Assembly: GCA_015067615.1 (NCBI GenBank)
Contig: SVMD01000009.1
Location: 29,960-93,959, forward strand
Direction of reading: 5' to 3'
DNA: 64,000 bases
Source: Oscillospiraceae bacterium
GTDB taxonomy: Bacteria; Bacillota; Clostridia; Oscillospirales; Oscillospiraceae
Below are positions 56,643-64,000 of the stretch, one piece after another. The position numbers were made by a program, and so were the translations under genes. Within the stretch, counting starts at the first letter, position 1, and every line of letters begins with the position of its first letter. The notes below the pieces were generated by a model, which had not been told where the DNA came from, did not search any database, and saw only the letters and a program-made list of their open reading frames with translations.

Positions 56643-57625
56643 AGCCATCCCTCATGTGTTTCCTTGTATTCTTTCACCAGTGCGTCGGTGTCCCGGAGCA
56701 GCGCGTCCATCTCATCCAGGGAGTAGACCGTGGCACCGCTGGCGCAGGCGTGGCCGCCGCCGTGGTATTTTTCCGCAATGCCGTTGATGTGGACGAACCG
56801 GGACCGGAGCCGGACCCGGATGGCGTTCTGCTCGTCGCCGGTTTCGATGAAGGCGATCCAGCTGATACAGCCCCGGATGGCATCCAGGTTGCCGATGACG
56901 GCGCTGGACTGCTCCAGATTCAGGTTGAATTCCGCCTGCATGGCCTTGTCCACAAAGATGTAAGCCACGCCGTTGGGGGTGATCTGCATCCGCTCGTAGA
57001 TGGCGGCCTTGAATTTCAGGTACTCAAAGGCCTCCAGATAGAGCCTTGCGTAGAGGGTCTGGGTGTCCACACCCACATCCAGCAGGGCCGCGGCGCAGCG
57101 CAGGGTCTCGCCGGTGACGCCGTCGTACTTAAACCGGCCGGAGTCCGTGACCATGCCGGTGTACAGGTGGGTGGCGCCCTCGGAATTCAGCACCAGCTGG
57201 TCCCGGAAGGTCTGGTAGAAGTCCACCACCATTTCGCAGCAGGAGGAGCGCTCCTCCTCCACCCATTGCAGGTCCCCGTAGGGCTCCAGGGGGATGTGGT
57301 GGTCGATTTTGATCAGATAAGGGCAGAGGGTGTACTTCTTGTTGGAGATCCGGGCCTGAGAGGCGGTGTCCAGCACGATGCCCAGGGCCTGGGCATAGGC
57401 TTCGTCGGGCATTTCAGCATCCTCGGGGCCCATGAATTCCAGATATTTGGCGGTTTCCGCGTCGATGATGTACACCTGCTTGTCCGGCCAGGTGGCGGTG
57501 ATCAGGGCCTTCATGCCCTTGGTGGCGCCCACGCAGTCGCCGTCGTTGCGGACGTGGCGGAAGAGGAAAATGGTATCATATTCCTTGATTTTATTCAGAA
57601 TTTTCTGCTTTACTTCAAAATTCAT
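56639..57625 (-). CDS. DHH-DHHA1 phosphoesterase, NrnA-like (copy 1)
   Basis: A 328-residue bifunctional oligoribonuclease/pAp-phosphatase-like protein. The first metal motif is LFRHVRNDGDCVGATKGMKA, then GIVLDTASQARIS, the DHH motif in KIDHHIPLEPYGD and the DHHA1 motif YHGGGHACASGATVY near the C-terminus. NrnA enzymes degrade 2-5-mer RNA and 3'-phosphoadenosine 5'-phosphate; close relatives hydrolyse cyclic-di-AMP products. It overlaps its paralogue upstream and surE downstream by four bases each. Confidence 0.93.
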   Translation of the reverse strand: MNFEVKQKILNKIKEYDTIFLFRHVRNDGDCVGATKGMKALITATWPDKQVYIIDAETAKYLEFMGPEDAEMPDEAYAQALGIVLDTASQARISNKKYTLCPYLIKIDHHIPLEPYGDLQWVEEERSSCCEMVVDFYQTFRDQLVLNSEGATHLYTGMVTDSGRFKYDGVTGETLRCAAALLDVGVDTQTLYARLYLEAFEYLKFKAAIYERMQITPNGVAYIFVDKAMQAEFNLNLEQSSAVIGNLDAIRGCISWIAFIETGDEQNAIRVRLRSRFVHINGIAEKYHGGGHACASGATVYSLDEMDALLRDTDALVKEYKETHEGWL

Positions 57626-58563
57626 CGGCTTTCTCCTGTCAGTTTGTCCAGATCGGCCAGCATGGCCATAGCGGTCTCCCGGTCAGCAACCTTGGCGCCG
57701 CTGGCCTTGGCGTGGCCGCCGCCGCCGTACTTCACGGCGATGGGGTTGATGTTGGGACCCGCGGAGCGCAGCTCGCAGAGGACGCCCCCGTCGGCTTCGG
57801 TAAAGTTCACCCAGATGTCGGTGCCCCGGATGTCCGCCATGGTGTTCACCATGCCCCGGGACACGGCGAAGGTGGACATATTTAAGCTTTCCAGCTCCGC
57901 TTCGGTGGTGTAGATCCAGGCCACCCGGTTGGGGGTGAACCGGGTCTTTAAAAGGAACTGGGCCTTCCGGGCCTTGTTCTCAAAATCGTCGGCGTAGAGG
58001 TCCCGGTAGATGGCGTTGGTATCGAAGCCCGCCTCCATGAGCCAGGCAGCCAAGGCGAAGGTCCGGGCAGTGGTGGAATCGTAGCGGAACCGGCCGGAGT
58101 CCGTGACCATGCCGGTGTAGAGACTCTGGGCGGCCATTTTGTTCAGCTTCCAGTCTGCGGTTTTCGCCATGAGGGTGATCAGGCCGCAGCAGCTTTCGAA
58201 GCTGCTGTCGATGGCTTCCAGGTCTGTAAAGCAGCCGGTGTACAGGTGGTGGTCCAGGCGGATGGTTCGGGCAGCCAGCTTCCAGCGGTCATCGCTGACC
58301 AGGTGCTGTCCGCCGCAGTCCAGGATCATGGCCAGGGCCCCCTGGTAAGCGCTGTCGGGAATCTCATCCATGAGGGTGTCCGCCATGAAACCGTAAAAGC
58401 CCGCTTCATCGCCCACAGTGTACACGGTCTTGCTGGGGAAATTCTCCAGGATCAGGTGCTTCAGGCCCACCTGGCTGCCCAGGGCATCGCCGTCGGGCCG
58501 GGAATGGCGGTGGAGGATAATGGTGTCAAAGTTCTGAATTTCCTGCAAAATGGCGTCAAACAT
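57622..58563 (-). CDS. DHH-DHHA1 phosphoesterase, NrnA-like (copy 2)
   Basis: A 313-residue paralogue of the following gene. The metal motif is LHRHSRPDGDALGSQVGLKH, then ALAMILDCGGQHLV, the DHH motif RLDHHLYTGCFTD and the DHHA1 motif KYGGGGHAKASGAKV. Here the first motif keeps the canonical PDGDAxGS, while copy 1 has NDGDCVGA. Tandem retention of two diverged copies suggests different substrates or a heterodimer. The start at 58563 follows GGAGGAAAAAGCCC and overlaps the dGTPase-like gene by eight bases. Confidence 0.93.
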   Translation of the reverse strand: MFDAILQEIQNFDTIILHRHSRPDGDALGSQVGLKHLILENFPSKTVYTVGDEAGFYGFMADTLMDEIPDSAYQGALAMILDCGGQHLVSDDRWKLAARTIRLDHHLYTGCFTDLEAIDSSFESCCGLITLMAKTADWKLNKMAAQSLYTGMVTDSGRFRYDSTTARTFALAAWLMEAGFDTNAIYRDLYADDFENKARKAQFLLKTRFTPNRVAWIYTTEAELESLNMSTFAVSRGMVNTMADIRGTDIWVNFTEADGGVLCELRSAGPNINPIAVKYGGGGHAKASGAKVADRETAMAMLADLDKLTGESR

Positions 58564-59779
58564 GGGCTTTTTCCTCCTTGCCGGCGAAATATCCGGTGTA
58601 TTCCACTTTATACCGGCTCTCCGGGAACAGGTAGTGGTGCAGGTCAATGAAATAGTCGTCGGTCATGCTGGCGATGTAGTCCACCACGATCTGGTTGGGC
58701 TCGGAGCGCTCATAGGGAATGTCCCGGCGGTAGTGGCTCTGGTTTACATAATCTATGTGGTGCCTGAAAATGGGAGAATTCTTCCTCCCCTGCCGCAGAT
58801 CGGAGAGCATCTGGTCGTAAATCTCCCCCATCATGGGCTTGGCCGTCAGGTCCAGCTTGGCCCGGGTGGCCTCATTTTCGTAGATCCGGTGATAGTTTTC
58901 CGCCTTGGCGGCCTTCAGTGCCTCAAAATGGGCGCTGTCCAGCTGGATGTAGGGCTTGCCGTAGCTGTTTTCTATGATATTCACCACCAGATTGTTGATG
59001 ATCTCAGCATTGATGGAGCCGATGCGGGTGTGGCTGTAGGTATCCTCCTCCACCAGGTTCATCCGGGCCGCGTCCTGCCGGTCCTTGCCCAGGTAGGCGA
59101 TGATGTCGCAGATGCGCATGACGGCACCCTCCAATGTGGCGGGCATCAGCTTTTTCACCTGGCCCTTGTCCAGGTAGCAGCGCTCCATCATGGCGTCGAA
59201 TTCTGCAAAGCTCCGGGCCCCGGCAGGCTCGTAGCGCTCCAGCTCAATTTCGCCGTTGTGACAGGCGATGCCGTCCAGCACCTGCAGGCTCACATTCAGG
59301 GGGAAGATGCCGTCCAGCACCCGGACGGAGTGGATGGAGTGGCTGAAATGCCGCCCGGCGTGTTCAAAATACAGCTTGTCCAGGTAGTTTTCGCCGGCGT
59401 GGGCGAAGGGGGTGTGGCCCATGTCATGGCCCAGGGCGATGGCCTCGATGAGATCCAGATTCAGCCCCAGGGCGGCGCCGATGGTCCGGCCGATGCGGCT
59501 GACCAGCTGCACATGGAGGCTCCGGCGGGTGATGTCGTCGTTGCGGGTCAGGGAAAAGACCTGGGTCTTGTCGCTGTAGCGGTTATAGTAGGGGCAGTGG
59601 AGGATCTTGTCGATATCATGAACGAAGGCCGGACGCCAGAGGGTAGCTTGGTCCCCGGCAACGGTCCTGCGGCGCAGGACGTTTCTGTCGTCAAAGCCCA
59701 CGGCAGGCACGGTGCCCCCAAGGCGGTCCGCCTCAATGCGGCGGGTCAGGGATTCGGACAGGGTTTCATAGTTGGGCAT
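58556..59779 (-). CDS. HD-domain dGTPase-like triphosphohydrolase
   Basis: A 407-residue HD-domain enzyme of the deoxyguanosinetriphosphate triphosphohydrolase family, which removes triphosphate from dNTPs. The start region has RRRTVAGDQATLWRPAFVHD and IDKILHCPYYNRYSDKTQVF; the central HD motif is EAIALGHDMGHTPFAHAGEN near residues 114-133, and the later aspartate is in VMRICDIIAYLGKDRQD. It leads the operon dGTPase-DHH-DHH-SurE. Control of dNTP pools is the likely role; the exact substrate range is unknown. Confidence 0.92.
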   Translation of the reverse strand: MPNYETLSESLTRRIEADRLGGTVPAVGFDDRNVLRRRTVAGDQATLWRPAFVHDIDKILHCPYYNRYSDKTQVFSLTRNDDITRRSLHVQLVSRIGRTIGAALGLNLDLIEAIALGHDMGHTPFAHAGENYLDKLYFEHAGRHFSHSIHSVRVLDGIFPLNVSLQVLDGIACHNGEIELERYEPAGARSFAEFDAMMERCYLDKGQVKKLMPATLEGAVMRICDIIAYLGKDRQDAARMNLVEEDTYSHTRIGSINAEIINNLVVNIIENSYGKPYIQLDSAHFEALKAAKAENYHRIYENEATRAKLDLTAKPMMGEIYDQMLSDLRQGRKNSPIFRHHIDYVNQSHYRRDIPYERSEPNQIVVDYIASMTDDYFIDLHHYLFPESRYKVEYTGYFAGKEEKAHV

Positions 59780-59819
59780 AGGTCTGCCTCCTTTCGTTCC
59801 GGCATCTCCGGAACATTAA

Positions 59820-59848
59820 ATTATAGCCCAAAAGAAAGACCAATGCAA
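59820..59848 (-). promoter_or_regulatory. Promoter of the dGTPase-like operon
   Basis: TTGCAT (59848-59843) and TATAAT (59825-59820) on the minus strand are 17 bases apart and about 40 bases before the start codon. Confidence 0.8.
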
Positions 59849-59986
59849 TTGGATTTTTCTACGAGAAAAGGGAGACAAATCTGGAAGAACTGCCAACAGA
59901 TCAGAATAATTCAATCAACAGCACACAAATCCGCTTTGTGAGACAAGCCCGTGGCCCGTTCTTCCTCCGATGCCATCGCTTCAACC

Positions 59987-60355
59987 GTGCATAATCCCCC
60001 CGCCTTGCGGCGAGGGGATTGTGCTTCAGTATTAACCGAAGCGGCTTCAGCAGGATGCCTGCTGTGCAGTCTTCCTGCCACCTTGGTTCTGAAATTGTGC
60101 ACAATCCCCCCGCCTTGCGACGAGGGGATTGTGCTTAAGTATTAACCGAAGAGGCTTCAGCAGGAAGTCTGCTGTGCAGCCTTCCTGCCACCTTGGTTCT
60201 TAAATTGTGCATAATCCCCCCGCCTTGCGGCGGAGTTTTGTGCTATTAACCGAAGCGGCTTCAGCAGGAAGTCTGCTGTGCAGCCTTCCTGCCACCTTGG
60301 TTCTTAAATTGTGCATAATCCCCCCGCCTTGCGGCGAGGGGATTGTGCTTAAGTA
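59987..60355. repeat. 110-bp tandem array carrying copies of a gene tail and hairpin behind oadB
   Basis: Four hairpin units, each beginning GTGCAYAATCCCCCCGCCTT, start at 59987, 60097, 60207 and 60311, giving spacings of 110, 110 and 104 bases. Each of the first three is followed by ATTAACCGAAG-GGCTTCAGCAG, a diverged copy of the 3' end of oadB, whose own reads ATTAACCGAACACGCTCAGC. The third unit has a damaged hairpin. The array together with the dGTPase promoter accounts for the 576-base gap; 59850-59985 shows nothing recognisable. Confidence 0.88.
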
Positions 60356-61603
60356 TTAACCGAACACGCTCAGCAGGAAGCCTGCGGCGATGGCGGAGCC
60401 GATAACGCCGGCCACGTTGGGACCCATGGCGTGCATCAGCAGGAAGTTGGAGGGGTTGTTCTTCTGGCCCACGGTGTTGGCAACACGGGCGGCCATGGGA
60501 ACGGCGGAAACGCCTGCGGAGCCAATCAGGGGGTTGACCTTGCCGCCGGTGGCCTTGCACATGACCAGACCGCCCAGCAGACCGCCAGCGGTGGAGATGC
60601 CGAAGGCAACCACACCCAGGACCACGATGGACAGGGTCTGCACGGTCAGGAAGTTGGAGCCCACCATGGTGGCGCCGACGCTGGTGGACAGCAGGATGGT
60701 GACGATGTTCATCAGGGCATTCTGCACGGTGTCGCTGAGACGATCGGTGCAGCCGGTCTCCTTGAACAGGTTGCCCAGCATCAGGCAGCCGATCAGGGGA
60801 GCGGTGTCAGGCAGCAGCAGAGCAACGAACAGGGTGACCACGATGGGGAACACGATCTTCTCGGTCTTGGACACGGCACGGGTCTGGACCATCTTGATCT
60901 TTCTCTGCTCGGGGGTGGTCAGCATATTCATAATGGGGGGCTGGATCATGGGGATCAGAGCCATGTAGGAATAAGCTGCCACGGCGATGGCGCCCAGCAG
61001 ATGGGGAGCCAGCTGAGAAGTCAGGAAGATGGCGGTGGGGCCGTCAGCGCCGCCGATGATGCCGATGGAGGCAGCCTCGGGGCCGGTGAAGCCGATGGTC
61101 ACGCCCAGAATGTCATTCAGGCCGTTCAGGGCAATGGCGCCCAGGAAAGCCACGAACACGCCCATCTGAGCGGCAGCGCCCAGCAGCAGGGACTTGGGAT
61201 TGGACAGCAGGGGGCCGAAGTCGGTCATGGCGCCGACGCCCATGAAGATCAGGCAGGGGTAGATGGAGGTCTTGACACCGATGTAGAAGAAGTCCAGCAG
61301 GCCGCCTTCCTTCAGGATGGTGCCGTAGGAGTGGTAGGCCTCATGACCCTCGGTCATGAAGTTGGTCCACAGCTCCTGGTTGTACAGGCCTGCGCCGGGC
61401 AGGTTGGTCAGCAGACAGCCGAAGGCGATGCCGGTGAGCAGCAGGGGCTCGAACTTCTTGACGATGGCCAGGTACAGCAGCACGCAGGAGATGATCAGCA
61501 TCACCAGGTTCTGCCAGCCGCCGTCGGAGACCATGCCGGAGATGATCCGGGCAAAGCCGGAATCATTCCACAGGTTTAACAGAATTTCACCAATATTGAT
61601 CAT
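60356..61603 (-). CDS. oadB: Sodium-translocating decarboxylase beta subunit (OadB/GcdB type)
   Basis: A 415-residue integral membrane subunit that decarboxylates the carboxybiotin and pumps sodium out. It has about ten to eleven helices. Family signatures are [40 protein letters not shown] with the GGADGP sodium-site motif near residue 190, and [29 protein letters not shown] precedes the ATG. It is last in an operon with alpha, gamma and biotin-carrier subunits. Its final codons are repeated in the tandem array that follows. Confidence 0.95.
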   Translation of the reverse strand: MINIGEILLNLWNDSGFARIISGMVSDGGWQNLVMLIISCVLLYLAIVKKFEPLLLTGIAFGCLLTNLPGAGLYNQELWTNFMTEGHEAYHSYGTILKEGGLLDFFYIGVKTSIYPCLIFMGVGAMTDFGPLLSNPKSLLLGAAAQMGVFVAFLGAIALNGLNDILGVTIGFTGPEAASIGIIGGADGPTAIFLTSQLAPHLLGAIAVAAYSYMALIPMIQPPIMNMLTTPEQRKIKMVQTRAVSKTEKIVFPIVVTLFVALLLPDTAPLIGCLMLGNLFKETGCTDRLSDTVQNALMNIVTILLSTSVGATMVGSNFLTVQTLSIVVLGVVAFGISTAGGLLGGLVMCKATGGKVNPLIGSAGVSAVPMAARVANTVGQKNNPSNFLLMHAMGPNVAGVIGSAIAAGFLLSVFG

Positions 61604-61615
61604 GGTTTATCCTCC

Positions 61616-62341
61616 TTAGTTGAGGACGACCATGGTAGCACCGGTGTCGACAGTGGAGCCCTTGGAAACCAGAACCTGAGCAACGGTGCCGGACTTGGGA
61701 GCGAAGATCTCGTTCTCCATCTTCATGGCTTCCAGAACCACCAGCAGATCGCCTTCCTTGACGGCCTGGCCTGCGGAGACGGCAACCTTCAGGATGTTGC
61801 CGGGCATGGGGGCCTTGACAGCCTCACCGGCCACGGGAGCGGCAGCAACAGGAGCGGGGGCAGCCACGGGAGCAGGAGCGGCAGCGGGTGCGGGGGCAGC
61901 AACAGGAGCAGCCACGGGAGCGGCAGCCACCACGGTACCGCCGATGGCAACCAGCAGAGCGCCGGTGTCAACGGTGGAGCCCTTGCTTACGGGCACGGCG
62001 GTAACGGTGCCGGAGCAGGGAGCGTAGATCTCGTTCTCCATCTTCATGGCCTCCAGGACAACCAGCAGGTCGCCTTCCTTGACGGTCTGGCCCACGGTAA
62101 CGGCAACCTTCAGGATGTTGCCGGGCATGGGAGCCTTGACGGACTCACCGCCGGAGACGGTGACGCCAGCGGCAGCGGGAGCAGCCACGGGAGCGGCGGC
62201 AGCAACAGGAGCAGCTGCCACGGGAGCTGCCACAGGAGCGGCAGCGGGAGCGTATGCCTCGTACTCGGCAACGCACATAGCCTTGCCTGCCTCGACCTCC
62301 ACCTCGTAGGTGCGGCCGTTCAGGGTAACTTTATACTTCAT
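61616..62341 (-). CDS. Biotin carboxyl carrier protein with two biotinyl domains
   Basis: A 241-residue biotin carrier of the sodium-pumping decarboxylase. It has two nearly identical biotinyl domains, each with [12 protein letters not shown]; the biotinylated lysines are K100 and K207. The N-terminal [20 protein letters not shown] and two Ala/Pro/Val linkers (about 31-60 and 138-170) resemble GcdC/BCCP proteins, which normally have one domain. Two domains could raise carboxyl flux or serve two partners. It lies between the gamma and beta subunit genes, 12 bases from the latter. Confidence 0.94.
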   Translation of the reverse strand: MKYKVTLNGRTYEVEVEAGKAMCVAEYEAYAPAAAPVAAPVAAAPVAAAAPVAAPAAAGVTVSGGESVKAPMPGNILKVAVTVGQTVKEGDLLVVLEAMKMENEIYAPCSGTVTAVPVSKGSTVDTGALLVAIGGTVVAAAPVAAPVAAPAPAAAPAPVAAPAPVAAAPVAGEAVKAPMPGNILKVAVSAGQAVKEGDLLVVLEAMKMENEIFAPKSGTVAQVLVSKGSTVDTGATMVVLN

Positions 62342-62343
62342 AA

Positions 62344-62727
62344 TTACTTGACCTCCTTGATGGAAATGAAGCGCAGCTCGTTCAGGGGCTTGCCCATCTT
62401 ATCGGCTACGATGGCCATGATCATGGCAGCGGTCTTGGGATTGACATCATGCAGCTTCAGCTGACCGGCGGTGCCGGGAGCGGGAACTTCAGCCACGGGA
62501 GCGGCAGCCACAGGAGCGGCAGGTGCAGCGGGGGCGGCAGCCTTGTTGGCTTCCACAGCGGCGGCGGCCTTCTTCTCCTTGGCGATGAAGAACTTGCCCA
62601 TGGCCATGACCACACCCATCAGCAGGATCAGGCCGAAGAAAACCACGCCGTAGCCCAGCAGGGCCACGATGGCGGCATCGCCGATGGACATGTTGACCAG
62701 ATGCTCAGGAATGTTGGAAGTTAACAT
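62344..62727 (-). CDS. Sodium-translocating decarboxylase gamma subunit (OadG family)
   Basis: A 127-residue OadG-type subunit. One membrane helix (about 18-40, [20 protein letters not shown]) is followed by an Ala/Pro-rich linker and a C-terminal domain, [20 protein letters not shown]. In known pumps the gamma subunit joins the alpha carboxyltransferase to the membrane beta subunit. It ends two bases before the biotin-carrier gene and follows the alpha-subunit gene by 16 bases. Confidence 0.9.
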   Translation of the reverse strand: MLTSNIPEHLVNMSIGDAAIVALLGYGVVFFGLILLMGVVMAMGKFFIAKEKKAAAAVEANKAAAPAAPAAPVAAAPVAEVPAPGTAGQLKLHDVNPKTAAMIMAIVADKMGKPLNELRFISIKEVK

Positions 62728-62743
62728 AATATGTTACCTCCTC

Positions 62744-64000
62744 TTAGCACTCCACGATGGAGTAGGTGACAACGTTCTCTTCCTTGGCCTTGCGCTCCTC
62801 CAGGAACTTCTCAGCCAGGTTGGGGAAGGCAATGTAGGACAGAACATCCTCGTCGGACTTGGCCAGGTCACCCAGCTTCTCGCGGGTGGGCTCCACGATG
62901 GGGGCCAGGGAGTCGGCATAGCGGCCGGAGATGGGCTGCTCGTCGCCCAGGATCATCTTGCGGATCTCGGGGTTGATGGGAGCGGGGGTACGGCCGTACT
63001 CGCCGCGGCAGTAAGCCTTGATCTCCTTGGAGACCTTCTTGTAGCGCTCACCCTGCAGCACGTTGGTAACAGCCTGAACACCGACCATCTGGGAGGTGGG
63101 AGTAACCAGGGGAGGGAAGCCCATGTCCTCACGGACCTTGGGAGTCTCGATCAGAGCCTCGTCGAACTTATCCAGAGCGTTCATCTGCTTCAGCTGAGAA
63201 AGCAGGTTGGACAGCATGCCGCCGGGGATCTGGTAGGTCAGGCACTGGGTATCGGTGGCCATGGACTTGGGCATCAGGGTGCCGTCCTTGATGAACTCGT
63301 CGCGGACGCCCTTGAAGTAGTCGGCCATCTTCTTGGTGGCGACGTCGTTCAGGTCAACCTGGTAGCCCAGCTGGCGCAGAGCGTAGGCCAGGGTCTCGGT
63401 GGCAGGCTGGGAGGTACCGCCGGACATGGGGGAGATGGCGGTGTCGATGATGTCACAGCCAGCCTCGACAGCCTTCAGGTAGGTCATGAAGGCAAGACCG
63501 GTGGTGGAGTGGGTGTGCAGGTCGATGGGCATGCCGGGGACGGCGTCCTTGATGGCGGAAACCAGGTCGTAAGCCTCCTGGGGGCCCATGATGCCGGCCA
63601 TGTCCTTGATGCAGATGGTCTCAGCGCCCATCTCCTTCAGCTCCTTGATCATCTCCACATACTTCTTGTGGGTGTGAACAGGGGAGGTGGTGTAGGAGAT
63701 ACAGCCGGAAGCGATGGCGCCGGCGTTGATGGCGGCCTCCATAGCGACCTTCAGGTTGTTGGTGTCGTTCAGGGCGTCGAAGATACGGATCACATCGATA
63801 CCGTTCTCAACAGCCTTCTTCACGAACAGCTTGACGAAATCGTCGGGGTAGTGGGAGTAGCCCAGAACGTTCTGGCCGCGCAGCAGCATCTGCAGCTTGG
63901 TGTTCTTCACCACAGACTTGATCTTGCGCAGGCGCTCCCAGGGATCCTCGTTCAGGTAGCGCAGGCAGACGTCGAAGGTGGCGCCGCCCCAGCACTCGAT
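62744..64000 (-). CDS. Oxaloacetate decarboxylase alpha subunit / pyruvate carboxylase B-type carboxyltransferase (5' end outside window)
   Basis: The frame runs off the right edge; 418 residues are visible, beginning within IECWGGATFDVCLRYLNEDP. This is the conserved HMGL-like carboxyltransferase TIM barrel plus the PYC/OADA domain. The metal-binding DLHTHSTTGLAFMTYLK and the biotin-pocket AISPMSGGTSQPATE motifs are present. The protein ends ENVVTYSIVEC without an attached biotinyl domain, which is supplied by the separate gene at 61616. The subunit transfers CO2 from oxaloacetate (or a similar acid) to biotin. It is first of the visible operon genes. Confidence 0.94.
   Translation of the reverse strand: MECWGGATFDVCLRYLNEDPWERLRKIKSVVKNTKLQMLLRGQNVLGYSHYPDDFVKLFVKKAVENGIDVIRIFDALNDTNNLKVAMEAAINAGAIASGCISYTTSPVHTHKKYVEMIKELKEMGAETICIKDMAGIMGPQEAYDLVSAIKDAVPGMPIDLHTHSTTGLAFMTYLKAVEAGCDIIDTAISPMSGGTSQPATETLAYALRQLGYQVDLNDVATKKMADYFKGVRDEFIKDGTLMPKSMATDTQCLTYQIPGGMLSNLLSQLKQMNALDKFDEALIETPKVREDMGFPPLVTPTSQMVGVQAVTNVLQGERYKKVSKEIKAYCRGEYGRTPAPINPEIRKMILGDEQPISGRYADSLAPIVEPTREKLGDLAKSDEDVLSYIAFPNLAEKFLEERKAKEENVVTYSIVEC

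Noticed and set aside
59987..60355. Possible CRISPR array
   Set aside because: The unit is 110 bases with no unique spacers; nearly the whole unit is repeated, and part of it is homologous to the end of oadB. No cas gene is nearby.

Overview
The window looks like chromosomal DNA of a GC-rich, strictly anaerobic Gram-positive bacterium, most likely a gut clostridium of the Oscillospiraceae/Ruminococcaceae type. The evidence is strong AGGAGG ribosome-binding sites, HrcA/CIRCE heat-shock control, an oxygen-independent NrdG/NrdD ribonucleotide reductase, phosphotransacetylase, a sodium-pumping oxaloacetate-type decarboxylase, and low-GC-Gram-positive families such as YfmF/YfmH, YerC, DUF3048 and DUF4173. 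No rRNA, tRNA, CRISPR array, prophage or transposase was seen. About 64 coding regions are called; the first and last are cut by the window ends.

Layout. 0-8.5 kb: a membrane protein, an rlmD operon with two small unknown proteins and a NUDIX hydrolase, a GNAT acetyltransferase, the TldD/TldE pair and a lipoprotein. 8.7-21 kb: a membrane-anchored alpha/beta hydrolase, LacZ, the nrdG-nrdD-trxB group behind three NrdR-like boxes, a GH79-like glycosidase and a YdjC deacetylase. 21-29 kb: mtaB, an HPr-like protein without the active-site histidine, and the hrcA-grpE-dnaK-(flavin protein)-dnaJ operon under CIRCE. 29-35.5 kb: a DUF4015-like protein, prmA, two M16 peptidase-like genes, lgt and a divergent XRE pair. 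35.6-46.5 kb: gap, a DUF3048 lipoprotein, a COG1313 radical SAM enzyme, a degenerate polysaccharide deacetylase, rlmA-prfA, a DUF559 nuclease gene inside a repeat, tsaE-tsaB, upp and pta. 47-55.6 kb: an NfeD/SPFH membrane operon, DUF2975-XRE, DUF4173, and an amino-acid ABC transporter followed by a TrpR-like regulator. 55.9-59.8 kb: a tightly overlapping operon of four phosphohydrolases (HD dGTPase-like, two DHH proteins, SurE). 60.3-64 kb: the sodium-pumping decarboxylase operon, with a 110-bp tandem array behind it.

The most unusual aspect is the intergenic repeats. About 20 palindromic elements of 75-280 bp fill the gaps. Type A has two inverted arms, each with two hairpins and a GATGAGGG/GAGAGGG tail; type B has GTAGGG(C/G)-rich arms; one type C element has other hairpins. 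Many copies of all types share the same outer ends, AAATTATCGTTTA and its reverse complement. One type A copy (42939-43399) carries an AT-rich DUF559 endonuclease gene exactly between its arms: the left arm supplies the ribosome-binding site and the right arm starts straight after the stop codon. This suggests a nuclease-linked family of small mobile palindromes, analogous in layout to REP elements with their RAYT transposases, but with an unrelated protein. That link is inference from one gene-bearing copy.

Several elements lie inside transcription units (heat-shock operon, ABC transporter, prfA-tsaE) or in probable 5' untranslated regions, so they may affect RNA stability or expression ratios.
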